Assembly: GCA_030528345.1 (NCBI GenBank)
Contig: JAUMZB010000013.1
Location: forward strand, 1 to 49,228
Length of the DNA stretch: 49,228 nt
Source of the DNA: Eikenella sp.
GTDB taxonomy: Bacteria; Pseudomonadota; Gammaproteobacteria; Burkholderiales; Neisseriaceae
Direction of reading: 5' to 3'
The position numbers and the translations under genes are program-made. Of the stretch, positions 33,905-42,419 are shown in pieces. The first letter of the stretch is position 1. Each line of letters begins with the position of its first letter. The notes under the pieces were generated by a model that saw nothing but the letters and a program-made list of their open reading frames with translations, had not been told where the DNA came from and did no database searches.

Positions 33905-33981
33905 TATAGATATTTATTTTGAATGCGGCTTTTAGAGAATATATGCATTTGGCGATTATTTTGTTGGTAGGCTGATAGCTT

Positions 33982-34800
33982 ATGATCCCATTCTCTGTTT
34001 TAATGTCTCTTTATATTCGAGAAGAGGCTGGCTTTTTGCAGCAATGTTTGGATAGTTTGTGCCAACAAACCTTACCGGCCGATGAGGTGGTATTGGTATT
34101 AGATGGTGAGATTACCGAAGAGCTACAAACGATTGTTGATGCATATCAAGCCAAACTGCCGATGAAAGTGGTTCCGCTGCCACAAAATATTGGCTTGGGA
34201 AAAGCGTTAAATAAAGGCTTGCAACATTGCAGTCATGATTGGGTGTTCCGTATGGATACCGATGATGTTTGCACGCCTGATCGGTTTGAAAAGCAAGTTC
34301 GGTTTATTGAAAATAATCAGGATGTTGTTTTATTTGGTGGGGTGATTCTTGAGTTTAATCAAGCGGTTAATGATTTAAATATAGTAAAAAGCGTGCCTGT
34401 GTCGAACCAGGAGATTGTCGAGTATGCCAAACAAAGATGCCCGTTTAACCATATGACGGTGGCTTATCGGAAAGATGTGGTGGTTGCATTGGGCGGTTAT
34501 CAACATCATCTGTTTATGGAAGACTATAATTTGTGGTTGCGTATTATCGGGGCTGGTCATACGGTAGCCAATATGTCGGATATTTTGGTTTATGCACGTG
34601 TCGGTAACGGTATGCATCAGCGTCGTCGTGGCTGGCCTTATATTAAGAGCGAGAAACAGTTGCTGGATTTAAAACTGGCATTGAATATTCAACCTGCTTT
34701 GTCTGCTTATGCTGTATTTTTAGTTCGTGCGGGATTAAGGGTTTTGCCAAGTAGTTTATTGGCTAAATTTTATTCTACTTTTTTAAGGAAAGAAAGTTAA
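33982..34800 (+). CDS. Family 2 glycosyltransferase
   Basis: A 272-residue GT-A glycosyltransferase, similar in pattern to AmsE/EpsE-type enzymes of exopolysaccharide synthesis. FSVLMSLYIREEAGFLQQCLDSL opens the nucleotide-sugar fold, the metal-binding MDTDD is at 91-95, and the acceptor side has FMEDYNLWLRII. The C-terminal 60 residues are hydrophobic and basic and may touch the membrane. The donor and acceptor sugars cannot be told. Its base composition is markedly AT-richer than the genes around it and it holds no DUS. The sugar-phosphate transferase follows after four bases. Confidence 0.88.
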   Translation: MIPFSVLMSLYIREEAGFLQQCLDSLCQQTLPADEVVLVLDGEITEELQTIVDAYQAKLPMKVVPLPQNIGLGKALNKGLQHCSHDWVFRMDTDDVCTPDRFEKQVRFIENNQDVVLFGGVILEFNQAVNDLNIVKSVPVSNQEIVEYAKQRCPFNHMTVAYRKDVVVALGGYQHHLFMEDYNLWLRIIGAGHTVANMSDILVYARVGNGMHQRRRGWPYIKSEKQLLDLKLALNIQPALSAYAVFLVRAGLRVLPSSLLAKFYSTFLRKES

Positions 34801-34804
34801 TAGA

Positions 34805-36031
34805 GTGCGCAGATTGTTTTATTCTTTCCCCATTCGTTTATGGCTGGGTGTGGGTATTACTGCCTCTATCCCATATATTATCTTATCCCCTTGGTCAGGA
34901 ATGTTTCGAGAGCATGCTTTTATTATTAGTATGTTCTCAGTGGCTGTTACCCATTGGATGAGTGCAAAATTTATATTTTCAATAACCAAATATCCTGGCC
35001 ATTTGTCGCCAGTTTCTGTATTGCCTAATTCAATATTTTGGTTTGGCCTTGTGTGGGCTGTGTTGTGGGTGTTGAGGCTGCCTTATTCATTGTGGTTTTT
35101 GTTTATAGGATTTTTGGTTTCATTCTTAGTTTGCTTTTGGGGTTTTAAAATTAGGGTTAGTCGGAAAGCTGTTTGGGCATATCTTCCTTTTGCTAAGGCA
35201 AAATATGCTGATCGGATTCCTGGTGCAAAGTGGATTAAATTGGATAGAACCATTATTCCCGTTCAGTCAGTAGATGGATATGTGGTGGATTTACATAGTC
35301 CAGACTTTTCTCCAGAGTGGCAAAAATTTCTTGCTGAAGAGACATTGAGGGGCGTGCCTGTATATCATATCCGATATATTGAAGAAATGATGACCGGACG
35401 TGTGAAAATACATCATATGTATGAGAATAATTTAGGCTCTTTGCAACCTTCTGAAAGCTATATGTGGATTAAGCATTTTTTGGATAGTATTTTAATTGTA
35501 TGTTCTTTGCCATTAATTATTCCATTGTTAGGTTTTTTTGCGTTATTGATTAAACTGGAAGATGGTGGTGCTGTATTTTATAAGCAGAAAAGGATCGGAC
35601 ATAGAGGAAAGATCATTACTGTTTATAAGCTGCGAAGCATGCGTGAAAAATCTCAGGAATACACAACATATGATAATGATAATCGAATTACGCGGGTTGG
35701 GTGGTTAATCAGGAAGAGTCGGATTGATGAAATTCCTCAATTTCTTAATGTGTTGAAAGGCGAAATGAGTCTAATTGGCCCGCGTGCAGAGTTTAAGGAT
35801 TTTGCGGATAGCTTGGAAAAGCAAGTGCCTTTTTACCAATACCGCCATATTGTGAAGCCAGGTATTTCCGGTTGGGCGCAGGTGATGCATGGTTATGCCA
35901 CGGGTGCAGAGGAAACCCAGATAAAAATTGAGCACGATTTTTACTACATCAAGCATTTCTCTTTCTCATTGGACGTGCTGATCTTTTTTAAAACCATTAA
36001 AACCATGCTTACTGGTTTTGGTGCGCGTTAA
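34805..36031 (+). CDS. Polyprenyl-phosphate sugar-phosphate transferase (initiating enzyme)
   Basis: A 408-residue membrane enzyme of the WbaP/WcaJ type that puts the first sugar phosphate on undecaprenyl phosphate. Three or four helices fill residues 12-115, a soluble part follows, then a re-entrant helix (222-250) and the catalytic domain with FYKQKRIGHRGK, YKLRSM, SRIDEIPQ (catalytic pair D308-E309) and SLIGPRAE. GTG start four bases behind the glycosyltransferase gene. AT-rich and DUS-free. With the preceding gene and galE it suggests synthesis of an oligosaccharide for capsule, exopolysaccharide or protein O-glycans; which one is not visible. Confidence 0.88.
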   Translation: MRRLFYSFPIRLWLGVGITASIPYIILSPWSGMFREHAFIISMFSVAVTHWMSAKFIFSITKYPGHLSPVSVLPNSIFWFGLVWAVLWVLRLPYSLWFLFIGFLVSFLVCFWGFKIRVSRKAVWAYLPFAKAKYADRIPGAKWIKLDRTIIPVQSVDGYVVDLHSPDFSPEWQKFLAEETLRGVPVYHIRYIEEMMTGRVKIHHMYENNLGSLQPSESYMWIKHFLDSILIVCSLPLIIPLLGFFALLIKLEDGGAVFYKQKRIGHRGKIITVYKLRSMREKSQEYTTYDNDNRITRVGWLIRKSRIDEIPQFLNVLKGEMSLIGPRAEFKDFADSLEKQVPFYQYRHIVKPGISGWAQVMHGYATGAEETQIKIEHDFYYIKHFSFSLDVLIFFKTIKTMLTGFGAR

Positions 36032-36034
36032 TCT

Positions 36035-36084
36035 TTCAGGTAGCCTCAGCATCGGCATCACAGCCGGCGGCAAGGCTACCTGAA
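36035..36084. repeat. Outward-facing DUS pair between the transferase gene and galE
   Basis: TTCAGGTAGCCT (36035-36046) and AGGCTACCTGAA (36073-36084). Together with the glcD terminator it brackets the AT-rich cassette. Confidence 0.75.
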
Positions 36085-36108
36085 AGCCCTATTATTTAAG
36101 GAACAATT

Positions 36109-37125
36109 ATGGCAGTGTTGGTAACCGGCGGTGCCGGATTTATTGGCTCTCATACGGTGCTTCAATTGTTGGAAGCCGGCTATGAAACGGTGGTGCTGGA
36201 TAATCTCTGTAATGCTTCGGAGAGGTCTTTGCGGCGTATTGCCGAAATTACCGGCAAAGAGCCGGTTTTTTATCGCGGCGATATTCGCGACCGTGAATTG
36301 TTACAGCATATTTTCAGCCGCCATGCGGTGGAAACGGTGATGCACTTTGCCGGTTTGAAAGCGGTGGGCGAGAGTGTGCGCGAGCCGATGAAGTATTATG
36401 ACAACAATGTTTCAGGCAGCCTGATTTTGGCGGAGGAAATGGCCAAGGCCGGCGTGTTGAATATGGTTTTCAGTTCGTCGGCCACTGTTTACGGCGATCC
36501 CGCCAGCGTGCCGATTAGCGAAGCGTTTCCCACCGGCGGCACGACCAATCCTTACGGCACCTCCAAACATATGGTGGAGCGCATCTTGCAGGACATTCAG
36601 GCCGCGAACCCGCGCTGGAGCGTGATTCTGTTGCGCTATTTCAACCCCATCGGCGCGCACGAAAGCGGCCGCATCGGCGAACAGCCCAACGGTATCCCGA
36701 ATAATCTGCTGCCTTATGTGTGCCAAGTGGCGGCCGGCAAGCTGGAGCGGCTGTCGGTTTTCGGCAGCGATTATCCGACGGCAGACGGCACTGGCGTGCG
36801 CGACTATATTCACGTGGTGGATTTGGCCGCCGGGCATTTGAAAGCCATGCAGGCCAAGGCGGGGCAGAGCGGGACGCATATTTACAATCTCGGCACGGGC
36901 AAGGGCTATTCGGTGTTGGAGATTGTGCGGGCTTTCGAGGCGGCATCCGGCCAAACCGTGCCTTACCGGTTTTGCCCGCGCCGGCCGGGCGATGTTGCCG
37001 AGTGTTATGCCGATCCGGCCAAGGTGCGGGCGGAGATCGGCTGGCAGGCCACGCGCGGGCTGCAAGAAATGATGCGGGATGCCTGGCGTTGGCAGAAAAA
37101 CAATCCGCATGGTTTTGACGATTGA
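36109..37125 (+). CDS. galE: UDP-glucose 4-epimerase
   Basis: GalE interconverts UDP-glucose and UDP-galactose (and often the N-acetyl forms) for surface glycans. The 338-residue protein has the NAD motif TGGAGFIGS (residues 6-14), the catalytic serine in [13 protein letters not shown] with tyrosine and lysine of the YxxxK pair, and [14 protein letters not shown] at 36098-36102 supports the start. Its GC content returns to the local norm, so it is probably native, with the AT-rich pair inserted before it. A king/sim-type DUS variant (TTCAGGCAGCCT) lies inside near 36413. Confidence 0.95.
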   Translation: MAVLVTGGAGFIGSHTVLQLLEAGYETVVLDNLCNASERSLRRIAEITGKEPVFYRGDIRDRELLQHIFSRHAVETVMHFAGLKAVGESVREPMKYYDNNVSGSLILAEEMAKAGVLNMVFSSSATVYGDPASVPISEAFPTGGTTNPYGTSKHMVERILQDIQAANPRWSVILLRYFNPIGAHESGRIGEQPNGIPNNLLPYVCQVAAGKLERLSVFGSDYPTADGTGVRDYIHVVDLAAGHLKAMQAKAGQSGTHIYNLGTGKGYSVLEIVRAFEAASGQTVPYRFCPRRPGDVAECYADPAKVRAEIGWQATRGLQEMMRDAWRWQKNNPHGFDD

Positions 37126-37175
37126 TGGATTGTGTAAAACCGCTTGCCGAATAAATAAAGACACTTTACTCTATA

Positions 37176-37206
37176 GGCGCCGTTTGCGAAAACGGTGCCT
37201 TTTTTA
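37176..37206 (+). terminator. Terminator of galE
   Basis: GGCGCCGTTT (37176-37185), loop GCGA, AAACGGTGCC (37190-37199, one G-U pair), then TTTTTT. Confidence 0.85.
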
Positions 37207-37229
37207 TCGATGATTCAGGGAGGTATGCC

Positions 37230-37568
37230 ATGAAAAAACTGCTGTTCATGTTGTTTACTCTGTTGAATGTTTCGCTGCTGTGGGCGCAAGTCAACATCAA
37301 TACGGCAACGGCGCAAGAGCTGCAAACCTTAAACGGCATCGGCCCGGCCAAGGCGAATGCGATTATCGAATACCGCAATGCCAACGGCCCGTTTAAGTCG
37401 GTGGACGATTTGAAAAACGTGCGCGGCATCGGCAGTGGGGTAACGTTCCAGCGCATTGCCGATCAGGTAACCGTAGGCGGTGCGGCTGCGCAACGGGCAC
37501 CGGCACAACCGGCCACCCGTCAGAATACACGGCCGGCTGCTCAGCAGCCCGCAACCGCTAAACCTTAA
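37230..37568 (+). CDS. comEA: Competence DNA-binding protein ComEA
   Basis: A 112-residue exported protein with a signal peptide (residues 1-19, ending LWA), the helix-hairpin-helix pair NINTATAQELQTLNGIGPAKANAIIEYR and VDDLKNVRGIGS, and a C-terminal tail rich in Ala, Gln and Pro. ComEA binds incoming DNA in the periplasm and pulls it through the outer membrane during transformation. GGAGG at 37219-37223 gives a strong start. The gene fits the DUS-rich genome. In Neisseria several identical comE copies exist near rRNA operons; no rRNA is seen here. Confidence 0.93.
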   Translation: MKKLLFMLFTLLNVSLLWAQVNINTATAQELQTLNGIGPAKANAIIEYRNANGPFKSVDDLKNVRGIGSGVTFQRIADQVTVGGAAAQRAPAQPATRQNTRPAAQQPATAKP

Positions 37569-37594
37569 TTTTTGCTGTCGTTTGACGATGGCAT

Positions 37595-37623
37595 TTCAGG
37601 TAGCCTGTTTGGGGCTACCTGAA
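37595..37623. repeat. Outward-facing DUS pair behind comEA
   Basis: TTCAGGTAGCCT (37595-37606) and GGCTACCTGAA (37613-37623) around a very short loop, then TTTTTT. The 100 bases that follow have no gene that I can support. Confidence 0.7.
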
Positions 37624-37725
37624 ATTTTTTGCCGAGGCGCTAGGCGGAAATTTGCCTTTAAGATGCCGTGGCACTCGTTACGCTGCTGCGCTGTCAACAG
37701 AATCTGGCTTTGGGCAGGGACAATG

Positions 37726-37774
37726 AATCAGGCTACCTGAAAGCAAGCAACTGCTTTCAGGTAGCCTGATTTTT
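37726..37774. terminator. Extended DUS terminator before slyX
   Basis: Arms of 20 bases (37726-37745 and 37752-37771) around a 6-base loop, then TTTT. It can serve slyX on the - strand as well. Confidence 0.75.
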
Positions 37775-37813
37775 ACTGCGAAAATACCGCCGCAAGGCTT
37801 TTGACGGCACAAT

Positions 37814-38032
37814 CTAATAATGTGGCGGCAGTTCGGCGGTGGGGTCGAACGGGCTGTCGCCGTGTTGCCTGCCGCCTTCGTCCAGTCGGCGGTACAGCCA
37901 GCGCAGTTGCGCCTGTTGCAGATCCAGCGTTTGCTGCATCTTGGCCACCGTGCCGTTGAGGCTGTCCACCAGCTCGTTTTGCAGCGCCAGCCGGATCTCC
38001 AGCTCGGTGAGCCGCTCTTCCCAATCACTCAT
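37814..38032 (-). CDS. slyX: SlyX-like protein
   Basis: A 72-residue protein that is a single heptad-like coiled coil over residues 4-55 (LTELEIRLALQNELVDSLNGTVAKMQQTL) with a short tail ending PPHY. This is the SlyX family pattern, including the LEIRLAxQ and final PPHY motifs. The function of SlyX is not established. Its start overlaps the antiporter stop by one base (TGATG), so it is the second gene of that operon. It is too small for confident functional inference. Confidence 0.85.
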   Translation of the reverse strand: MSDWEERLTELEIRLALQNELVDSLNGTVAKMQQTLDLQQAQLRWLYRRLDEGGRQHGDSPFDPTAELPPHY

Positions 38033-39420
38033 CACAGCACCATGGCGGCTACCCAGCCGGCGGCCAAGAGGGGCAGGTTGTAGTGCAGGAAGGTGGGGAT
38101 CACGCTGTCGTAAATGTGGTCGTGCTGGCCGTCCACGTTTAGGCCGGAGGTGGGGCCGAGGGTGGAGTCGGAGGCGGGGGAGCCGGCATCGCCCAAGGCG
38201 CCGGCGGTGCCGATGATGGCAATCGTGGCCAGCGGCGAAAAGCCCATACTGATGCACAGCGGCACATAAATGGCGGTAATGATCGGCAGGGTGGAGAACG
38301 AGCTGCCGATGCCCATGGTTACCAAGAGACCCACCAGCAGCATGGCCAGCACGGCAATGCCTTTATTGCCGGCAAACAGGGCGGCGCTGCTGTCCACCAG
38401 CGATTGGATTTGGCCGGTGGCCTTCATCACTTCGGCAAAGCCTTGTGCGGCAATCATGATGAAGCCGATCATGGCCATCATTTTGATGCCGCTGTCAAAC
38501 ACGCTGTCCACTTCCTGACGGCGCACCACGCCCAGCGCCATAAATACGGCAAAGCCGAGCATGGCACCCAGCAGCAGGGCGTCGTCGTAAACCAGCTGCA
38601 CCACAAAGGCCACCAAAATCGCCAACGCGGCCACCAGGCTGCGGTAAGGAGAGATTTTGGCTTGCTTTTCGGCGCGTTGTTCGGCGCGGAAATCTGCTTC
38701 GGTATTGCGGTAGGCGCGCGGTTTGCGGTAGCTGATGAAGACGGCCACCAGTAGGCCGGCCACCATGCCCAAGGCGGGAATCGCCATTGCCTGCATGACG
38801 GACAGGTTTTTCACATTCATGCCGGCTTTTTCGATATTGGCCAGCAGGATTTCGTTGAGGAAGATGGCGCCGAAGCCGACGGGCAGGAACATATAAGTCG
38901 TTACCAGGCCGAAAGTTATCACACAGGCCAGCAGGCGGCGGTCGATCTGCATGCGGTTAAACACCAGTAGCAGCGGCGGCACAATCATTGGAATAAAGGC
39001 GATGTGGATGGGAATCACGTTTTGGCTCATCACGCCCATCACCAGCAAAGCGCCGATCAGCGCCCATTTTACCCAGTTGACGGCGGAGGGGATGGTATCG
39101 CGCCGGCCGTTGCCCTCCATGCGCCGCACCACGGCACCGGCCAATTGCTGCGGCAGGCCGGAATGGGTAATGGCCATGGCAAACGCGCCCAGCATGGCAT
39201 AAGACAGGGCGATTTTGGCGCCGCCCGACAAACCGGCTTGGAAATGGGTGATGACGCCCTGCGTCAACACTTCGCCGGAGACGGCGTCTTTGATGTCGGC
39301 CAAAGGCAGGCCGGCCACCAAGCCCCCCACAAACGCGCCGATCACCAGGCTCAAGACCACGTGCACCCTGGCCACCGATAACAACAGCATGACCAATACG
39401 GCCAAAACCACAGCATTCAT
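38032..39420 (-). CDS. NhaC-type Na+/H+ antiporter family protein
   Basis: A 462-residue inner-membrane transporter with about 11-12 helices. It has the family features of the Na+/H+ antiporter (NhaC-like) group: the region FSTLPIITAIYVPLCISMGFSPLATIAIIGTAGALGDAGSPASDSTLGPT near the C-terminus and an N-terminal repeat helix SVARVHVVLSLVIGAFVGGL. The start at 39420 gives a hydrophobic N-terminus without extra tail. Related transporters may carry amino or organic acids instead of sodium, so the substrate is open. It is the first gene of an operon with slyX. Confidence 0.83.
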   Translation of the reverse strand: MNAVVLAVLVMLLLSVARVHVVLSLVIGAFVGGLVAGLPLADIKDAVSGEVLTQGVITHFQAGLSGGAKIALSYAMLGAFAMAITHSGLPQQLAGAVVRRMEGNGRRDTIPSAVNWVKWALIGALLVMGVMSQNVIPIHIAFIPMIVPPLLLVFNRMQIDRRLLACVITFGLVTTYMFLPVGFGAIFLNEILLANIEKAGMNVKNLSVMQAMAIPALGMVAGLLVAVFISYRKPRAYRNTEADFRAEQRAEKQAKISPYRSLVAALAILVAFVVQLVYDDALLLGAMLGFAVFMALGVVRRQEVDSVFDSGIKMMAMIGFIMIAAQGFAEVMKATGQIQSLVDSSAALFAGNKGIAVLAMLLVGLLVTMGIGSSFSTLPIITAIYVPLCISMGFSPLATIAIIGTAGALGDAGSPASDSTLGPTSGLNVDGQHDHIYDSVIPTFLHYNLPLLAAGWVAAMVL

Positions 39421-39533
39421 GTTTCGATTACACCCGAATAAAAAAGAAAGCGAGAGTATAGCAATGCGGCAAAGGGTAAGCAATCGTTAAGAATCAGAAA
39501 GTCATGTTAAGTGAACCGTTTAGGCGGATGGCA

Positions 39534-39569
39534 CACAGGCTACCTGAAAATGTTTTCAGGTAGCCTGTG
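39534..39569. terminator. DUS hairpin between the antiporter promoter and recJ end
   Basis: 17-base arms (39534-39550, 39553-39569) with a two-base loop. It lies behind the recJ stop on the - strand. Confidence 0.7.
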
Positions 39570-39596
39570 CCGGAGTAGCGGGGCAGGAAGACAGCC

Positions 39597-41294
39597 TTAG
39601 CAGGCTTCCCAATAGTCGATATGCAGTTGCAGCTCGGTTTGGTTGCGCCATTCGTTGGCCACCGGCCGGTAAACGGTACTGATTTTGGGCGGCAGCACGT
39701 CCGGACAGCGGAAAAACATGGCTTCTACGGTTTGCCCTTGCCGGCTGAGGCCGGCTTTGCGGTGGCCGATGCCGACTTCCCGCTGCCAGAGTACCTCGAA
39801 TTCGTCGTAAAAACTCGGTGCCTGAAAGCCTTGTCCCCAAACCGGTTCGGCCAGGCTTTCGGCCGTTTGTACCGACAACGCGGCGGAGGGCAGGCTGCCG
39901 TCGGTGAGGAAGGTACGGGTTAAGTCGTATTCGTCGAGCAGTTCCTGAAGTAGCTGCTCGAAGGCCTGCTCGAAGCGGCCGAAATCGGCGGCGCGGATGC
40001 TTAAGCCCGCCGCCATGGCGTGGCCGCCGAATTTCAACAGCAGATCGGGGTGGCGTTTGCTGAGCAGGTCTAGGGCATCGCGCAGGTGGAGCTTGGGAAT
40101 GGAACGGCCCGAGCCGCGGATTTCGCCGTTGTCGGCCGGGGCGAACACGATGGCGGGGCGGTGGAAGCGGTCTTTCAGACGGCCGGCCACGATGCCGATG
40201 ACGCCTTGATGCCAGTCTTCGCGGAATGCGGTGATGCCGAAGCGGCCGTTGACGGCAATCTGTTCGGCCAGGCTTTGCGCTTCTGCCAGCATGGACTGTT
40301 CGATTTCGCGCCGTTCGCGGTTGAGCCCGTTCAACTCTTCGGCCAGCAGGGCGGCGTGGTTGTCGTTGTCGGCCAGCAGGCAGGCAATGCCGACGCTCAT
40401 GTCGTCCAAGCGGCCGGCGGCATTGATGCGCGGGCCGATGGCAAAGCCGAGATCGAAGGGTTTGGCTTTGGCGATGTCGCGCTTGGCTACCTGAAACAGG
40501 GCGCGGATGCCGGGGCGGGTTTTGCCCGCCCGCATGCGCTTGAGCCCTTGTTCCACCAAGATGCGGTTGTTGTGGTCGAGCGTGACCACGTCGGCCACGG
40601 TGCCGACGGCCACCAAGTCGAGCAGCTCGGCCAGTTGGATTTCAGGCAGCCCTTGTTCGGCAAACCAGTTGCGCGCACGCAATTCCGCCCGCAAGGCGCT
40701 CAAAACGTAGAACATTACGCCCACGCCGGCCAGGTTCTTGCTGGGAAAGCGGCAGCCGGGCTGGTTGGGGTTGACGATGATGCAGTCGGGCAGTTCGCTG
40801 CCCGGCAGGTGGTGGTCGGTAATCAGCACGTCCATGCCCAGCGCTTGGGCGCGTTGCACGCCGGCGATGCTGGCGATGCCGTTGTCCACCGTCAGCAGCA
40901 GCCCGGTGTGTTTTTGCGCGGCCAGTTCGGCCAGCTCGGGCGTGAGGCCGTAGCCGTGTTCGAAGCGGTTGGGCACCAGAAAGTCCGCCCGCCCGCCCAT
41001 GCGGCCGAGGCCGAGCATACCGACAGCGCAGGCGGTAGCACCGTCGGCATCGTAGTCGGCTAGGATGAGGATGTTTTCTTGGCGGGCCAGCGCATCGGCT
41101 AGGCGGCAGGCGGCCGCATCGATGTTTTTCAAATCCCGATAGGGCAAGAGCCGGTGCAGGCGGTTTTCCAATTCTTCGGGTCGGGACACGCGGCGGGCGG
41201 CAAACAGCCGCGCCAACAGAGGCGGCGTACCGGTGGCGAGCAGGGTTTGTTCGGCTTGGGGATCGGGCTGGCGGGTGTGGATGGCGGCGTTCAT
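39597..41294 (-). CDS. recJ: Single-stranded-DNA exonuclease RecJ
   Basis: RecJ degrades 5' single-stranded ends in recombination and mismatch repair. The 565-residue protein has all DHH-family motifs: ILADYDADGATA, TVDNGIASI, ITDHHLPG (the DHH motif), NPNQPGC, and the DHHA1 part with GRSIPKLHLRDAL and KFGGHAMAAGLSI. Two DUS-like sites lie inside, TGGCTACCTGAA (40484-40495) and a sim-type TTCAGGCAGCCC near 40639. A - strand TATAAT at 41327-41322 stands 28 bases before the start and may be its -10. Full length. Confidence 0.96.
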   Translation of the reverse strand: MNAAIHTRQPDPQAEQTLLATGTPPLLARLFAARRVSRPEELENRLHRLLPYRDLKNIDAAACRLADALARQENILILADYDADGATACAVGMLGLGRMGGRADFLVPNRFEHGYGLTPELAELAAQKHTGLLLTVDNGIASIAGVQRAQALGMDVLITDHHLPGSELPDCIIVNPNQPGCRFPSKNLAGVGVMFYVLSALRAELRARNWFAEQGLPEIQLAELLDLVAVGTVADVVTLDHNNRILVEQGLKRMRAGKTRPGIRALFQVAKRDIAKAKPFDLGFAIGPRINAAGRLDDMSVGIACLLADNDNHAALLAEELNGLNRERREIEQSMLAEAQSLAEQIAVNGRFGITAFREDWHQGVIGIVAGRLKDRFHRPAIVFAPADNGEIRGSGRSIPKLHLRDALDLLSKRHPDLLLKFGGHAMAAGLSIRAADFGRFEQAFEQLLQELLDEYDLTRTFLTDGSLPSAALSVQTAESLAEPVWGQGFQAPSFYDEFEVLWQREVGIGHRKAGLSRQGQTVEAMFFRCPDVLPPKISTVYRPVANEWRNQTELQLHIDYWEAC

Positions 41295-41475
41295 AAGCGT
41301 TGGGGAGGAGGGACGGCCGGTATTATAAGGGCAAAGTGCAGCGGACGCGCGTGCTCAAGGGCGGGGGAGGCGGTGTGTGCTGTAAAGTGTGTGCCGGCGG
41401 GAGCAAATTTTTAACATTATTCAATTTGGAAACAAAGGGCTGGATAATTTCCGCTTTGGCGTGACAAGAAAAGGC

Positions 41476-41504
41476 TTGCGTGAAGAGGGGAGTTTTGTTT
41501 TAAT
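41476..41504 (+). promoter_or_regulatory. Candidate promoter of the tRNA pair
   Basis: TTGCGT (41476-41481), 17-base spacer, TTTAAT (41499-41504), then a GCGCGC discriminator as is usual for stringently controlled stable-RNA promoters. Confidence 0.5.
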
Positions 41505-41538
41505 GCGCGCTTCGCAGCGATGCGGAAACAGTTTCACC

Positions 41539-41614
41539 GGGTGATTAGCTCAGTTGGTAGAGCGTCTGCCTTACAAGCAGAATGTCGGCGGTTCGACTCC
41601 GTCATCACCCACCA
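41539..41614 (+). tRNA. tRNA-Val (anticodon TAC)
   Basis: 76 bases with encoded CCA. The acceptor GGGTGAT pairs with ATCACCC; the D arm TAGCTCAGTTGGTAGAGC, anticodon loop CTTACAA and T-arm GTTCGACTCC are all standard. Confidence 0.95.
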
Positions 41615-41625
41615 GTTTTCGGTGC

Positions 41626-41702
41626 GCGGTGGTAGCTCAGTTGGTTAGAGTACCGGCCTGTCACGCCGGTGGTCGCGGGTTCGAGCCCCGTCCACCGCGC
41701 CA
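41626..41702 (+). tRNA. tRNA-Asp (anticodon GTC)
   Basis: 77 bases with encoded CCA. The acceptor GCGGTGG pairs with CCACCGC, discriminator G; anticodon loop CTGTCAC and T-arm GTTCGAGCC fit tRNA-Asp. It lies 11 bases behind tRNA-Val, so both come from one transcript. Confidence 0.95.
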
Positions 41703-41712
41703 AATTAAAGAT

Positions 41713-41743
41713 AAAGCCTCTGCATAATGTGCAGAGGCTTTTT
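41713..41743 (+). terminator. Terminator of the tRNA transcript
   Basis: AAAGCCTCTGC (41713-41723), 7-base loop, GCAGAGGCTTT (41731-41741) and a T-run. Confidence 0.85.
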
Positions 41744-41836
41744 GCTGTTGGTCTGATGGCTGGTACCGTTTTGATGCTCAACGGATACCAGTCAATCAAG
41801 ATGTCGGACTTGTTTGCAGGGCAAACCAAATGTCTC

Positions 41837-41875
41837 AGGCTGCCTGAAAGCGGTGCGGGTGCTTTCAGGCAGCCT
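41837..41875. terminator. Hairpin made of the Simonsiella-type DUS variant
   Basis: AGGCTGCCTGAAAGC (41837-41851) and its complement (41861-41875). The core AGGCTGCCTGAA is the sim dialect as I recall it, not the Eikenella form used elsewhere in the window. It ends the - strand operon at 41892. Confidence 0.7.
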
Positions 41876-41891
41876 TTGTTGCTTGGCGGGC

Positions 41892-42410
41892 TTAAAACAG
41901 GTTGTCGACCGGATTTTCCGGGTTGTCTTGCTGGCGGCGCGGGGCAGGGCGCTGCTGTTGGCGGGCCGGCGGGGTGTTGACCGGTTGGATTTCGGTCTCG
42001 GCGGCATTTGCGGTTTGGGTGTTGACCGGCTGGATGGGCATTTCGGCCGCAGGCGTGGCCGCTGCCGGTGTTTCCGCCGGTGCGGTTCCCGCGCGTTCGT
42101 TGCGGGCGGGTGCGGTATCCGCTTCGGTGCTTTCCACGGCTGCTTCGCTGGCGGCGGGCGGCACCTTGCCGGTAACAGGCACGTAAACCTGGCTGGCGGC
42201 AACGGCACCGTTGGGCTGCCAGATTTCCACGCTGCCGTTGTTCGGGTCGGATGCGGTGCCGCCGGCCGGCGTGCCGGGATGGTTCAGTGCCTGCCAGGCC
42301 AGAAACACCAAAACGGCCACCACGAGGGCGGTGAGCAGCAGCAGGCCGAACATGAGCTTGCCGAACAGGCCGCGTTTTTTGGCGGGCTTGGGCGGAGTGC
42401 TATCGGGCAT
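41892..42410 (-). CDS. Hypothetical single-pass membrane protein with Pro/Ala/Gln-rich tail
   Basis: A 172-residue protein: basic N-terminus KPAKKRG, one membrane helix at 16-40, then a periplasmic part that is low in complexity and rich in Ala, Pro, Thr and Gln. The hexapeptide IQPVNT occurs twice (126-131 and 141-146). The end RQQQRPAPRRQQ is basic. I do not recognise a domain. AAGGAC stands 7 bases before the ATG. It follows the BON lipoprotein gene after 9 bases and is surely in the same operon. The layout (anchor plus flexible tail) suggests a partner-binding or wall-spanning role; this is a guess. Confidence 0.7.
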   Translation of the reverse strand: MPDSTPPKPAKKRGLFGKLMFGLLLLTALVVAVLVFLAWQALNHPGTPAGGTASDPNNGSVEIWQPNGAVAASQVYVPVTGKVPPAASEAAVESTEADTAPARNERAGTAPAETPAAATPAAEMPIQPVNTQTANAAETEIQPVNTPPARQQQRPAPRRQQDNPENPVDNLF

Positions 42411-42419
42411 GGCGTGTCC

